From Runella slithyformis DSM 19594 (GTDB lineage Bacteria; Bacteroidota; Bacteroidia; Cytophagales; Spirosomataceae), in assembly GCF_000218895.1 (NCBI RefSeq), contig NC_015703.1, positions 5,035,001 through 5,099,000 of the forward strand: a DNA stretch of 64,000 nt, in the 5' to 3' direction. Position 1 is the stretch's first letter; each line of letters opens with the position of its first letter. Below, one piece after another: positions 8,088-16,221 of the stretch. Both the position numbers and the translations under genes were made by a program. The notes below the pieces were generated by a model that ran no database searches, had not been told where the DNA came from, and worked only from the letters and a program-made list of their open reading frames with translations.

Positions 8088-10550
8088 ATGCTCCGTAACA
8101 GCCTGTTAACCCTTTTCATCGCGTTTAGCATTGCGCTGGCCGCCTTTCGTTTTGAAGATAATTGGTTAGACAAAATTGTGGCCAAGTTTGATGCTTATCA
8201 ACAGGCGTGGCCGCAGGAGAAAGCCTATCTTCACCTCGACCGCCCGTATTATTCAGCCGGAGAAACCATTTGGTTTAAGGTGTATTTGTTTAATAGCGGT
8301 AACCATGCCGCTGATTCGGTCAGCCGGGTCGTGTACGTCGATCTGGTCGACAAATCGACGGGAAAGGTGGTTTTGCTGAAAAAAATCGAAATGAAAGGCG
8401 GACTGGGAGAGGGCGATCTGGCGTTAAAGGATTCTCTTCGGGCCGGCGATTATAAGGTCAGGGCTTATACCAATTGGATGCGCAATTTTTCGGAAGATTT
8501 TTTCTTTCACCGTGACGTGTCCATTTTCCGTACAGACACCCCACCGGCCGAATTTCCGCTCAATGCCGATGCCATTGATGTGCAGTTTATGCCCGAAGGG
8601 GGGCAGTTGGTAATGGGATTGGAGGGAAGGGTGGCCTTTAAAGCCACCAATAGTTTGGGGAAAGGTGCTGACGTGACCGGGGCGGTCCTCAATGAAGCCA
8701 ATGATACCTTAGTGGGCTTTTCTACGTTTAAATTCGGCATGGGGTATTTTACCATTACCCCCGAAGCGGGACAAAATTATCGAATTGTTATTCGTAAACC
8801 GGATGGGAGCTATGCCAAGTACCCGTTGCCCGAACCGCAAAAGGAAGGCATCGTCATGATGGTGGATAATGTATCCAACAAAGAAAATGTCAGGGTGATC
8901 GTAAAACACAACAAAAACGTACCGGCGACCGCCGAAATGGCGCTCATTGCTCAAACAAGGGGCGATATCCGGTATGCCGCCAAGACGTCGATGGGGAAAA
9001 GAATGGCGCTTTTTAACATTCCCCGCGCCAATCTTCCCCAAGGAATTACACAGTTAACACTGTTTGATGAAATCGGGCACCCTGTATGTGAACGACTGGT
9101 ATTTGCTAATAAAAATCAGCAGTTGTCGGTACAGATTCAGCCGGGCAAAACGGTGTATAAAACTCGGGAAAAGGTGGAACTTGAAGTGACGGCCAAAGAC
9201 CCCGAAGGCAATCCGGTCAGCGGCAGTTTTTCTCTGGCTGTGACTGATGCCGGACAAGTCCTTGACAAAGAACCTTTCGGTGTCAATATTCATTCGTATG
9301 CCCTGCTGACCTCAGATCTGAAAGGAACGGTTGAGCAGCCATCTTATTACTTTGAATCAAAGGACCCCAACAGTGCCCGCGACCTCGAAGTGCTGATGAT
9401 GACGCAGGGCTGGCGGCGCTTTGTTTGGAAAGACGTGTTGGAAGGTTCGCCGGCGGCGCAGGATTATATTTTGGAGGATGGAATTTCCTTTACGGGCAAG
9501 GTCATTCGCGGCAATAAAAAACAGTCGGGCAAGGTAAAGCTGACCTTTATGCTGCAATCGACCGGAAAAGACAGTTCGCGCTCCGTTTTTATGGGAGAAT
9601 CAGAAGAATCCGGGGCTTTCTCAGTTCTCAGTTTAGACCTTCGTGATACCACAAACCTTCTTATACAAGCCGTCAGTGAGCGCGGCAACCGTAATTTTGA
9701 TATTGTGTTGAATCCCTTTCAACCCGCTACGGTAACCCTGACCAAGGTGCCGTTTAACAGTATTCAATTTGACGCCAATGAGCTGGCGCAGTATCTAAAA
9801 CGCGCCGATGAGTACTTACGAATAGAAAGACAAATTCGCGCAAATCGCGAGAAAATGTTGCAGGAAGTGATCATCAAAGCAAAAAGAAGCGACGAGCAGA
9901 AGAAAGACAGCCGACGGGCCATGTACGGAACGCCCGATGCCAGTATCAAGCTGGACATGATGAACTCGGCGGGCGCTATGAGTATTTTTGATATTCTTCA
10001 GGGACGGGTTGCGGGGGTGACCGTAACGGGCAGCGGCTTCAACCGGACGGTGCAGATCAGGGGCTCGGCCAATTTCAGCGGAGTGGTGGAACCTTTATTT
10101 GTACTCGACGGAATGCCGGTCGATAAGTCGACCATCATGAATATTCCGCCCGTGGATGTAGAAGCCATTGATGTGCTGAAAGGAGCGTCGGCGGCTATTT
10201 ACGGCAGTCGCGGCGGGGGAGGAGTGATCGCTATATTGACCAAAAGAGGCGGCAGTAATTATGACTGGACCAAAGACATAACCCCCGGCACACTGGTAAC
10301 CAAGCTCTTGGGTTACAGTCCTGTCCGAGAGTTTTATTCACCCCGGTACGATAAGCCGGCGCCCGAACACGAGCGGCCGGATTATCGTCCTACGGTGTTT
10401 TGGGCTCCTATGGTTCAAACTGATAAAGACGGGAAGGCAAAAGTCAGCTTTTTTACTTCTGATGCCCAAACCACATTAACTCTCCGCATAGAAGGCATGA
10501 CGCCCAACGGATTATTTGGCGCGGCGGCGGTAAAGCTTAAAACCGAATGA
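8088..10550 (+). CDS. Secreted MG2-type protein with TonB plug domain but no beta-barrel
   Basis: 820 residues from the ATG at 8088, chosen because it begins a signal peptide (MLRNSLLTLFIAFSIALA) and lies after the promoter at 7997. The N-terminal region carries the motif EKAYLHLDRPYYSAGETIWF, characteristic of macroglobulin MG2-like domains in Bacteroidota. Mid-protein beta domains follow (PEGNPVSGSFSLAVTDAG). Residues near 640-740 form a TonB-receptor plug: GRVAGVTV, VQIRGSANFSG, PLFVLDGMPVD and ASAAIYGSRGGGGVI. After the plug there is only about 90 residues, ending in another Ig-like strand set, so the 22-strand barrel is absent. It probably acts in the periplasm or on the outer membrane as an accessory of uptake or secretion. 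Confidence 0.8.
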   Translation: MLRNSLLTLFIAFSIALAAFRFEDNWLDKIVAKFDAYQQAWPQEKAYLHLDRPYYSAGETIWFKVYLFNSGNHAADSVSRVVYVDLVDKSTGKVVLLKKIEMKGGLGEGDLALKDSLRAGDYKVRAYTNWMRNFSEDFFFHRDVSIFRTDTPPAEFPLNADAIDVQFMPEGGQLVMGLEGRVAFKATNSLGKGADVTGAVLNEANDTLVGFSTFKFGMGYFTITPEAGQNYRIVIRKPDGSYAKYPLPEPQKEGIVMMVDNVSNKENVRVIVKHNKNVPATAEMALIAQTRGDIRYAAKTSMGKRMALFNIPRANLPQGITQLTLFDEIGHPVCERLVFANKNQQLSVQIQPGKTVYKTREKVELEVTAKDPEGNPVSGSFSLAVTDAGQVLDKEPFGVNIHSYALLTSDLKGTVEQPSYYFESKDPNSARDLEVLMMTQGWRRFVWKDVLEGSPAAQDYILEDGISFTGKVIRGNKKQSGKVKLTFMLQSTGKDSSRSVFMGESEESGAFSVLSLDLRDTTNLLIQAVSERGNRNFDIVLNPFQPATVTLTKVPFNSIQFDANELAQYLKRADEYLRIERQIRANREKMLQEVIIKAKRSDEQKKDSRRAMYGTPDASIKLDMMNSAGAMSIFDILQGRVAGVTVTGSGFNRTVQIRGSANFSGVVEPLFVLDGMPVDKSTIMNIPPVDVEAIDVLKGASAAIYGSRGGGGVIAILTKRGGSNYDWTKDITPGTLVTKLLGYSPVREFYSPRYDKPAPEHERPDYRPTVFWAPMVQTDKDGKAKVSFFTSDAQTTLTLRIEGMTPNGLFGAAAVKLKTE

Positions 10551-10565
10551 TGCTTTTGGGCTTTT

Positions 10566-11546
10566 CTACCATTTTTCAAGACCCAGCAGTTTTTTACCCA
10601 ACTCATTCAATTCCGCCGTTTCGTACTTGGTTTGTTCCCAGTGGCGCGGGTCTCCGGGAAAGGCGTATCCTTCGGGAGAAATGCGGTTTTTCCACGAATT
10701 GATACGCCACTGCCGCATGGCTTCGTTGTCTTCCTCGGCGGGCATCATGGAGATATACTGCGCAATGCGCACTTTATTCTCTGAGCGATTGGGACGGATA
10801 CCGTGCGGCTGTGAGCTGTTGAAAATCAGCAGATCACCGGCTTCCAACTTTACTTTTACCAATTTATCTTCAAAGCCGGTAATGTCCGGTTGAAAACGGT
10901 TACGGTCTTCGGGTTGCGTCAATTTCCACGTGTCATACGTACGGAAAAGCTCCGGAATACACTGAAACCCGCCCATGTTCTCGTCGGTCTGATCGGCCAG
11001 GGCCAAGACCCCCTGCACATTTTGGGGCTTTGTTTCGGGGTCATAATCCCAATGAATAAAGCCTTTGTATTCAAAGCCCGGCCGAATGGGGAAATTTAGA
11101 TTGGCGCGGTCGATGGTAACCCATAATTTCTCGGTGCCCCACACATCCACAAATGCCTCATAGACGCGCTGCATTTGGCGGTTGTTCCAGAGGTGTTGGT
11201 TGTTGTACACTTCCACCATGCCGGTGTTGGTCAACTCTTTCATTTTCATTTCAGCGCGAGCGGGTGCATACCAAGTTTCGGGGTCGTTGGCGTCTTTTTC
11301 TTCAAATTCCCACAAAAATTCGGCAGTGCGCTGCGCCTGTTCTTTCGGGACTGCATTTTTGATGACTACGTATCCGTTTTGAATCCAAAATTCCCAGTCT
11401 GCTTCGCTCAGTACGCGCAAAGGCATTCCATCCAAACGTTCGCGGAGTTTGATTTGGCTGCTGGTGGCGGTGGAGGGGTTGCCGGGAATGTTTTTATGGT
11501 TTTGGTTGGGGGCGGCCATGGTTGGGGCCATTGTCGGTGCTTCCAT
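10566..11546 (-). CDS. Phytanoyl-CoA dioxygenase (PhyH) family protein
   Basis: 326 residues. Fe(II)/2-oxoglutarate dioxygenase signatures are present: the HxD pair in FIHWDYDPET, the distal His in SSQPHGIRPN and the 2-oxoglutarate-binding Arg in NKVRIAQY. The N-terminal 30 residues are low-complexity (MEAPTMAPTMAAPNQNH) and may be non-catalytic. PhyH enzymes hydroxylate small molecules with oxygen; the substrate cannot be read from sequence. It is convergent with the preceding gene (15 bases between stops) and divergent from araC. Confidence 0.85.
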   Translation of the reverse strand: MEAPTMAPTMAAPNQNHKNIPGNPSTATSSQIKLRERLDGMPLRVLSEADWEFWIQNGYVVIKNAVPKEQAQRTAEFLWEFEEKDANDPETWYAPARAEMKMKELTNTGMVEVYNNQHLWNNRQMQRVYEAFVDVWGTEKLWVTIDRANLNFPIRPGFEYKGFIHWDYDPETKPQNVQGVLALADQTDENMGGFQCIPELFRTYDTWKLTQPEDRNRFQPDITGFEDKLVKVKLEAGDLLIFNSSQPHGIRPNRSENKVRIAQYISMMPAEEDNEAMRQWRINSWKNRISPEGYAFPGDPRHWEQTKYETAELNELGKKLLGLEKW

Positions 11547-11688
11547 GTTATGTCTAAGTTTGGATTGGAATCATGATGCAAAGATAGGGTGACACAACGA
11601 CCGGTTTCTACCCTTGTACTTACCTAAATTTGAACTATATTGATTTTTTGATTTATAATTTGTGCTTACTTTGTAAAGATAAACTCAT

Positions 11689-11758
11689 CTTTGTGTTTCT
11701 CTGTTTCTCCGTGGTTGATTATTTTTTAACCACAGAGGAACAGAGGGACACAGAGCAA
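11689..11758. repeat. Long imperfect inverted repeat of the CACAGAG type upstream of araC
   Basis: The left arm (11689-11716, ending TCTCCGTGGTT) pairs imperfectly with the right arm (11728-11757, starting AACCACAGAGGAACAGAGG) around an 11-base loop. Each arm is itself made of repeated ACAGAG units. I recall very similar CACAGAGG-type hairpins from intergenic regions of many bacterial genomes, but cannot check. It lies 7 bases before the araC start codon, so it would form in the 5' leader or at its promoter. Confidence 0.7.
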
Positions 11759-11764
11759 AAAGTT

Positions 11765-12613
11765 ATGAAAATACAATTTGAAGAATTAAAAATCGCGTCC
11801 GACAGCTCATTCAAGGTGATGTACAACCCGAGGATGAACGACTTCTTTTTCTGGCATTTTCATCCCGAATTTGAGTTGGTCTACATCGAAGGCGTCAACG
11901 GAAATCGGCACGTGGGCGAGCATATTTCCCGCTACGAAGGCAGCGATCTGGTCTTTATCGGCTCCAATATTCCCCACCTGAATTTTGATTACGGTGTGAA
12001 GGGAGAATACGAAAAAACCGTGATTCACCTTCGCCCCGATTTTTTGGGCGAATCTTTTGCCGCTATTCCCGAGTTGACCGCCGTCTTTGATCTTTTTGAA
12101 AAAGCCCGTTTGGGCGTAGGATTTGGAACGGAAACCAAAGGTAAAGTAAAGGAACGCCTGAAAAATTTGGCTCTATTGCCGCCCTTTGAGCAGTTTCTGG
12201 AAGTATTGCGCATTTTGCAGCTCTTGGCATCCGCCGGAGATATTGAATTATTACACGCAAAACCCGTTGAAAATCAATATACTAAAAAGGACCAGGAGCG
12301 CCTTAGACGCCTGTATCGGTTTATGGATGAAAATTACCGGCGCAGGATCGACATCGACGAAGTGGCCGAGCTGAGCTACCTGAGCAATGCTGCTTTTTGC
12401 CGTTATTTTAAGAAGATGACGCGCCTGACGTTTACCGAATTTCTGAATCATTACCGCATCAACCAAGCCAAAAGGCTGTTGCTGCTCGACAGAAATGTGA
12501 CCGAAACCTGCTTTGAATGCGGCTTTGAAAGCCTGTCGTATTTCAATAGAACGTTCAAAAAAATAACGGGCGAAAACCCGTTATCCTTTAAAAAACGCTA
12601 TTTGAATGGATAG
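11765..12613 (+). CDS. AraC family transcriptional regulator
   Basis: 282 residues from the ATG at 11765. A longer frame begins with a TTG at 11630, but it would run through the inverted repeat at 11689-11758, so the ATG is preferred. The N-terminus (FFFWHFHPEFELVYIEG) is a cupin-type sensing domain. The C-terminal 100 residues hold the double helix-turn-helix: DIDEVAELSYLSNAAFCRYF, then VTETCFECGFESLSYFNRTF and KKITGENPLSFKK. The last 89 bases of the gene are duplicated at 14192-14279, on the far side of the ATPase gene. Target genes are unknown; the divergent PhyH dioxygenase is a natural candidate. Confidence 0.88.
   Translation: MKIQFEELKIASDSSFKVMYNPRMNDFFFWHFHPEFELVYIEGVNGNRHVGEHISRYEGSDLVFIGSNIPHLNFDYGVKGEYEKTVIHLRPDFLGESFAAIPELTAVFDLFEKARLGVGFGTETKGKVKERLKNLALLPPFEQFLEVLRILQLLASAGDIELLHAKPVENQYTKKDQERLRRLYRFMDENYRRRIDIDEVAELSYLSNAAFCRYFKKMTRLTFTEFLNHYRINQAKRLLLLDRNVTETCFECGFESLSYFNRTFKKITGENPLSFKKRYLNG
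12516..12604 (+). repeat. Direct repeat copy 1: 3' end of araC
   Basis: This stretch, from AATGCGGCTTTGAAAG to AACGCTATTTG, recurs at 14192-14279 with five substitutions and one missing A by my count. Here it is intact coding sequence. The two copies bracket the ATPase gene. Confidence 0.9.
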
Positions 12614-12650
12614 GCTATACTCTTTACATAAAACCTCAATCTTTTCGCTG

Positions 12651-12729
12651 TTTACACTTTTGGCTAATAATAATAATAATTTTTAGCCAAAAGTGTAAAT
12701 ATTTTATAGATTTGGCCAAAAATATAAAA
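12651..12729. promoter_or_regulatory. Operator-like repeat array upstream of the ATPase gene
   Basis: A perfect 17-bp inverted repeat has arms TTTACACTTTTGGCTAA (12651-12667) and TTAGCCAAAAGTGTAAA (12683-12699) around a 15-base AT loop of TAA units. A third, degenerate copy of the right arm (TTTGGCCAAAAATATAAAA) follows at 12711-12729, ending 8 bases before the start codon. Three half-sites this close to the gene suggest autoregulation or a promoter operator rather than a terminator. Confidence 0.6.
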
Positions 12730-12737
12730 AATGACAG

Positions 12738-14162
12738 ATGAAATTAGTTGGGAGAAGTAGAGAAATTCAGAAATTAGACAAGCTGATGGGCTCGACCAAA
12801 TCTGAATTTTTGGCCGTTTATGGCCGAAGGAGAGTGGGAAAAACGTTCTTGATACGAAGCTATTTTAAAAACGAATTTGACTTCTATACCACAGGTCTTG
12901 CCAAAGGAAATACCAAACAGCAATTGACTAATTTTACCATTTCTATCAATAACTATTTTTCGAATCAACATGCGGTGCCTTCGAGTTGGTTAGAAGCGTT
13001 TAATCTCTTGATCAGGGAATTGGAAAAAAGTAAGTCGACCGGAAAAAGGGTGATATTCATTGACGAAATGCCGTGGATGGATACCAAAAAGTCGGATTTT
13101 ATGATGGGACTTGAGTTTTTTTGGAATTCATGGGCAAGTGCTCAAAGTGATGTACTGCTTATCGTGTGTGGTTCTGCGGCCTCATGGATGCTTAATAATT
13201 TGATAAAAAATACAGGAGGATTATACAATCGGGTAACGGAACGAATCAAACTGGAACCGTTCAACCTACAGGAAGCCAAAGCCTATTTTTTACAAAAAAA
13301 CATCGTTTTAGACCACTATCAGATCATTCAATTGTACATGGTCATGGGCGGAATTCCGTATTATTTAGACCAAGTGGAAGCCGGTAAAAGTGCTATGCAA
13401 AACATTGAAGACCTATGCTTCAGAAATGACGGTAAACTGAGAACGGAGTTCAGTTATATATTTTCATCCCTGTTTAGAAATGCTGAAAAACATGAGTTAG
13501 TACTTAAAACTATATTTGAAAAAGGAGGCGCGTTGACCAGAGATGAATTATTAAAATACACAAAAATGACGACCGGCGGAGCTATCACCAGGACCCTCAA
13601 TGAATTGGAGGAAAGTGGGTTTATTGCCAAATTCCCCAGGTTTGGAAACAAAACGGCTAATTCCGTGTATTGTATCTCTGATTTTTATACGCAGTTTTAT
13701 TTTCGGTTTATCAGCTCAGCGGGTAAGTACGAACCCAACAGTTGGTTGAATAAAATAGATAATCCTGCCTTTAGGGCATGGTCAGGGTTGGCTTTTGAGC
13801 AAGTTTGCTTTGCCCATATTACCCAAATAAAACGGGCACTAAACATAGGAGGTGTATTGAGCAATACGTATTCCTGGCATACAAAAGGCGATGGTGAAAA
13901 GAAAGGCAGTCAAATAGATTTGGTCATTGACCGCAGGGATCAAGTGATCAACCTGTTTGAGATAAAATTTTCAATCAATGAATTGGTGATCACAAAGGAA
14001 TACGATGCAAAACTTCGACAAAAAATTCAGGTATTTCGGGAAGAAACCGCCACTAAAAAATCCATATTTCTAACCATGCTCACCACTTTCGGCATTAAGC
14101 CCAACGAATATTCAACCTCCTGTATCCAAAACGAATTAAAGATGGAGGCGTTGTTTCAATAA
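12738..14162 (+). CDS. AAA+ ATP-binding protein with DUF234-type C-terminus
   Basis: 474 residues. The N-terminus holds a Walker A motif in YGRRRVGKTFLIR (near residues 29-41), the Walker B in RVIFIDEMPWMDT, and a sensor-like stretch IVCGSAASWM. A winged-helix segment (ALTRDELLKYTKMTTGGAIT) follows, and the C-terminus (GSQIDLVIDRRDQVINLFEIKFS) has the D...ExK spacing of the DUF234 PD-(D/E)XK nuclease-like domain. Such archaeal-type ATPases are common in Bacteroidota, often as singletons, with unknown function; toxin or mobile-element maintenance roles have been proposed. The gene lies between two copies of the araC 3' end, so it is an insertion. Confidence 0.85.
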   Translation: MKLVGRSREIQKLDKLMGSTKSEFLAVYGRRRVGKTFLIRSYFKNEFDFYTTGLAKGNTKQQLTNFTISINNYFSNQHAVPSSWLEAFNLLIRELEKSKSTGKRVIFIDEMPWMDTKKSDFMMGLEFFWNSWASAQSDVLLIVCGSAASWMLNNLIKNTGGLYNRVTERIKLEPFNLQEAKAYFLQKNIVLDHYQIIQLYMVMGGIPYYLDQVEAGKSAMQNIEDLCFRNDGKLRTEFSYIFSSLFRNAEKHELVLKTIFEKGGALTRDELLKYTKMTTGGAITRTLNELEESGFIAKFPRFGNKTANSVYCISDFYTQFYFRFISSAGKYEPNSWLNKIDNPAFRAWSGLAFEQVCFAHITQIKRALNIGGVLSNTYSWHTKGDGEKKGSQIDLVIDRRDQVINLFEIKFSINELVITKEYDAKLRQKIQVFREETATKKSIFLTMLTTFGIKPNEYSTSCIQNELKMEALFQ

Positions 14163-14191
14163 TTACCGGACAACAATGGGAATGAATGATT

Positions 14192-14279
14192 AATGCGGCT
14201 TTGAAAGTCTGTCGTATTTCAACCGGCCGTTCAAAAAAATAACGGGCGAAAACCCGTTATCCTTTAAAAACGCTATTTG
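14192..14279 (+). pseudogene. Direct repeat copy 2: displaced 3' fragment of an araC gene
   Basis: Near-copy of 12516-12604. It would encode the end of the AraC helix-turn-helix (CGFESLSYFN) but starts without any upstream gene, and one A is missing in the final A-run, which shifts the frame. It is therefore a non-coding leftover, presumably the old right-hand end of araC pushed downstream when the ATPase cassette arrived. Confidence 0.85.
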
Positions 14280-14295
14280 CACAAATAGCTAAAAA

Positions 14296-15189
14296 TCAAT
14301 CTATTTTGATTCTTTTTTGGTAATAACCGCCAAAAAAGCCTAACCCATTTTCAACGTTAGTGGGTAGTAAGACAGGCTCTTTAAATCGCTCAAAAAAAGT
14401 GTTCAGGTCTGTCTGATTTTGAGAAACATTGGTGATAAAATCAATGATCGACTGTTGGTTCGCTTGGTTTTGGTTGTACTGGGCAGATCTTTTGTTAAAA
14501 AAATCGGAAGTCGCTTGGTCAATATTGTAAAAAAGCAGCGTAAACTTTGTGGTGTCTGAAATGGAACTGCTTTTAGATAATGTACCTTTTGTGGTAAAAC
14601 TGGATTGATTGATTCCTTTATCTGAAATACTGATAGAAGTTCGAGCAATGCCTTCCCAATCCATGCCTGAGCTTGATATTCTGCGTAATTGGGCATTCCA
14701 GTAATTGATGGAAAGAGAATAAATATTGGCTTCCTCAGGGGTATCGTTCCAACTGACTTCTATTGCTATTTTCCGTTCATCTTTCGTTAGCTGTATTGTT
14801 GGCGAAATTTCTTTTAGCGTTTTATAGCGGGCTTTTAAGGGAAGTTGATTCGGAATTTCTACTAATAAATCGTAGTTTGTACCATACCTTACGAAGGTTC
14901 TTGACACTGCCTGATAGCGTTGAGTCGAATCAACAAAAAGTAATTGTAGTTGCTCTTTTCCCGAACTCATACGCACCTTGGCATTTTTTACAATCATATC
15001 AGATGCTTTGAATTCTTGTCCAAGGGGATTTATGGCCGAAACAAATACCGTAATTAATGAGTCCGTAGGTGATATTAGGGCAATAACTGCAAATTTTGGG
15101 CCTACTTTTGGAGAAACTGAATTTACTTCTACACAACCAAAGGCGATGAGCGCCAAGAAAATACACAAGACGATATTCCTGAATTTCAT
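14296..15189 (-). CDS. DUF4249 family lipoprotein
   Basis: 297 residues from the ATG at 15189; a GTG nine bases upstream is possible but overlaps the stop of the preceding frame. The N-terminus is a lipoprotein signal (FLALIAFGC, Cys near 19). The body (ISPTDSLITVFVSAINPLGQ, ASDMIVKNAKVRMSS) matches DUF4249, a family that is usually encoded directly after a TonB-dependent receptor. That receptor is here the remnant at 15192-16221, only 2 bases upstream, so this partner may now be an orphan with no promoter of its own. Confidence 0.85.
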   Translation of the reverse strand: MKFRNIVLCIFLALIAFGCVEVNSVSPKVGPKFAVIALISPTDSLITVFVSAINPLGQEFKASDMIVKNAKVRMSSGKEQLQLLFVDSTQRYQAVSRTFVRYGTNYDLLVEIPNQLPLKARYKTLKEISPTIQLTKDERKIAIEVSWNDTPEEANIYSLSINYWNAQLRRISSSGMDWEGIARTSISISDKGINQSSFTTKGTLSKSSSISDTTKFTLLFYNIDQATSDFFNKRSAQYNQNQANQQSIIDFITNVSQNQTDLNTFFERFKEPVLLPTNVENGLGFFGGYYQKRIKID

Positions 15190-15191
15190 AT

Positions 15192-16221
15192 TTACCACTT
15201 AACGTTATAGCTGACTGATGGAACAATGGGAAACAAGGCACGGCTTCTCAACTCATATTTTACGGTGTTTTGCTGCGGATTTTCTATTGTTTCTACTGAA
15301 TAATAGAACGGATTTTGCCGATTGTAGGAATTATAAACACCTATTTCCCAGTAACGTTCGAAGTGTTTACGTTTTCGATGAAACTGAATACCTACGTCTA
15401 ACCTATGAACGGCCTTGGTTCGGTACGCATTCATCGTACCATAATCTACCAAACCTATTCGGTCATTTTTGAAAGAGACAAAGGAGCTTAAAGGAGCCGT
15501 AATCGGATTGCCACTCGTATAAATCCAGTTGGCTGATAATTTAATTCTTGGTTTTAAAAAATACGTAGTGACCATCTCAAAATCATGACGGCGGTCTTGG
15601 CGAGAATAGAAAGGTTTCCCTTCGTTCAAATCGGGAAATTGCCGAATAGACCAAGCCAAGGTGTAACCGATCTATCCCTTTAGTTTGCCTGCGTTTTTTT
15701 TCAGTAAAGCCTCGTAGCCATAGGCCCACCCTTGCCCGGAAGTAAGTTTATTCTCCCAAAAATTGGTTTCTTGGTTGGTCGTGACATCAACAAAATAGGC
15801 ATTGTCTTTATAACTAACCACGTTCGACATTTTTTTGTAATAGGTTTCAAAAACAACTGAATAGCCGTTTTTAAATTTCTTCTCAATAGCGGCAGAAACT
15901 TGTTGGGCAACGGCAATTGGTACTTTTTCGGTAGCAGGAACCCACAGATCAGTAGGAAAACCAACACCCGTATTTGATAATTGATGCGTAAATTGAGAAG
16001 TACGGGCATATGCGCCTTTCAGCGTCCATGAATCATTGAGTTGATAGGATACAACGGCACGAGGTTCAATAAATCGACTGTCTTTTTTACCTAAACGATA
16101 CGAGTTTAAACGAATTCCCAGATTACTTGAAAACCTTGGCGTCCATTTTGACTCATATTCTGCGTACAAAGCCCATTCATAGTTGCGGATTTTTGTACTG
16201 GCCGGTGTTTCTGAAGCTACT
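15192..16221 (-). pseudogene. TonB-dependent receptor, C-terminal remnant with internal amber stop
   Basis: One minus-strand frame from the IS boundary to 15192 reads as the second half of an outer-membrane receptor barrel: IRNYEWALYAEYESKWTPR, then LKGAYARTSQFTHQL, and the terminal strands ending SVSYNVKW. The frame is interrupted at 15672-15674 by TAG where relatives have Trp (GKLKG-stop-IGYTLAW), a single base change from TGG. The N-terminal signal, carboxypeptidase-like domain and plug are all missing; the frame is abruptly replaced by IS sequence at 16222 and does not resume beyond the IS. The gene is dead. Confidence 0.88.

Noticed and set aside
11630-11764. N-terminal extension of the AraC regulator
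   Set aside because: It would start at TTG and translate the large inverted repeat; the ATG at 11765 gives a normal AraC N-terminus.
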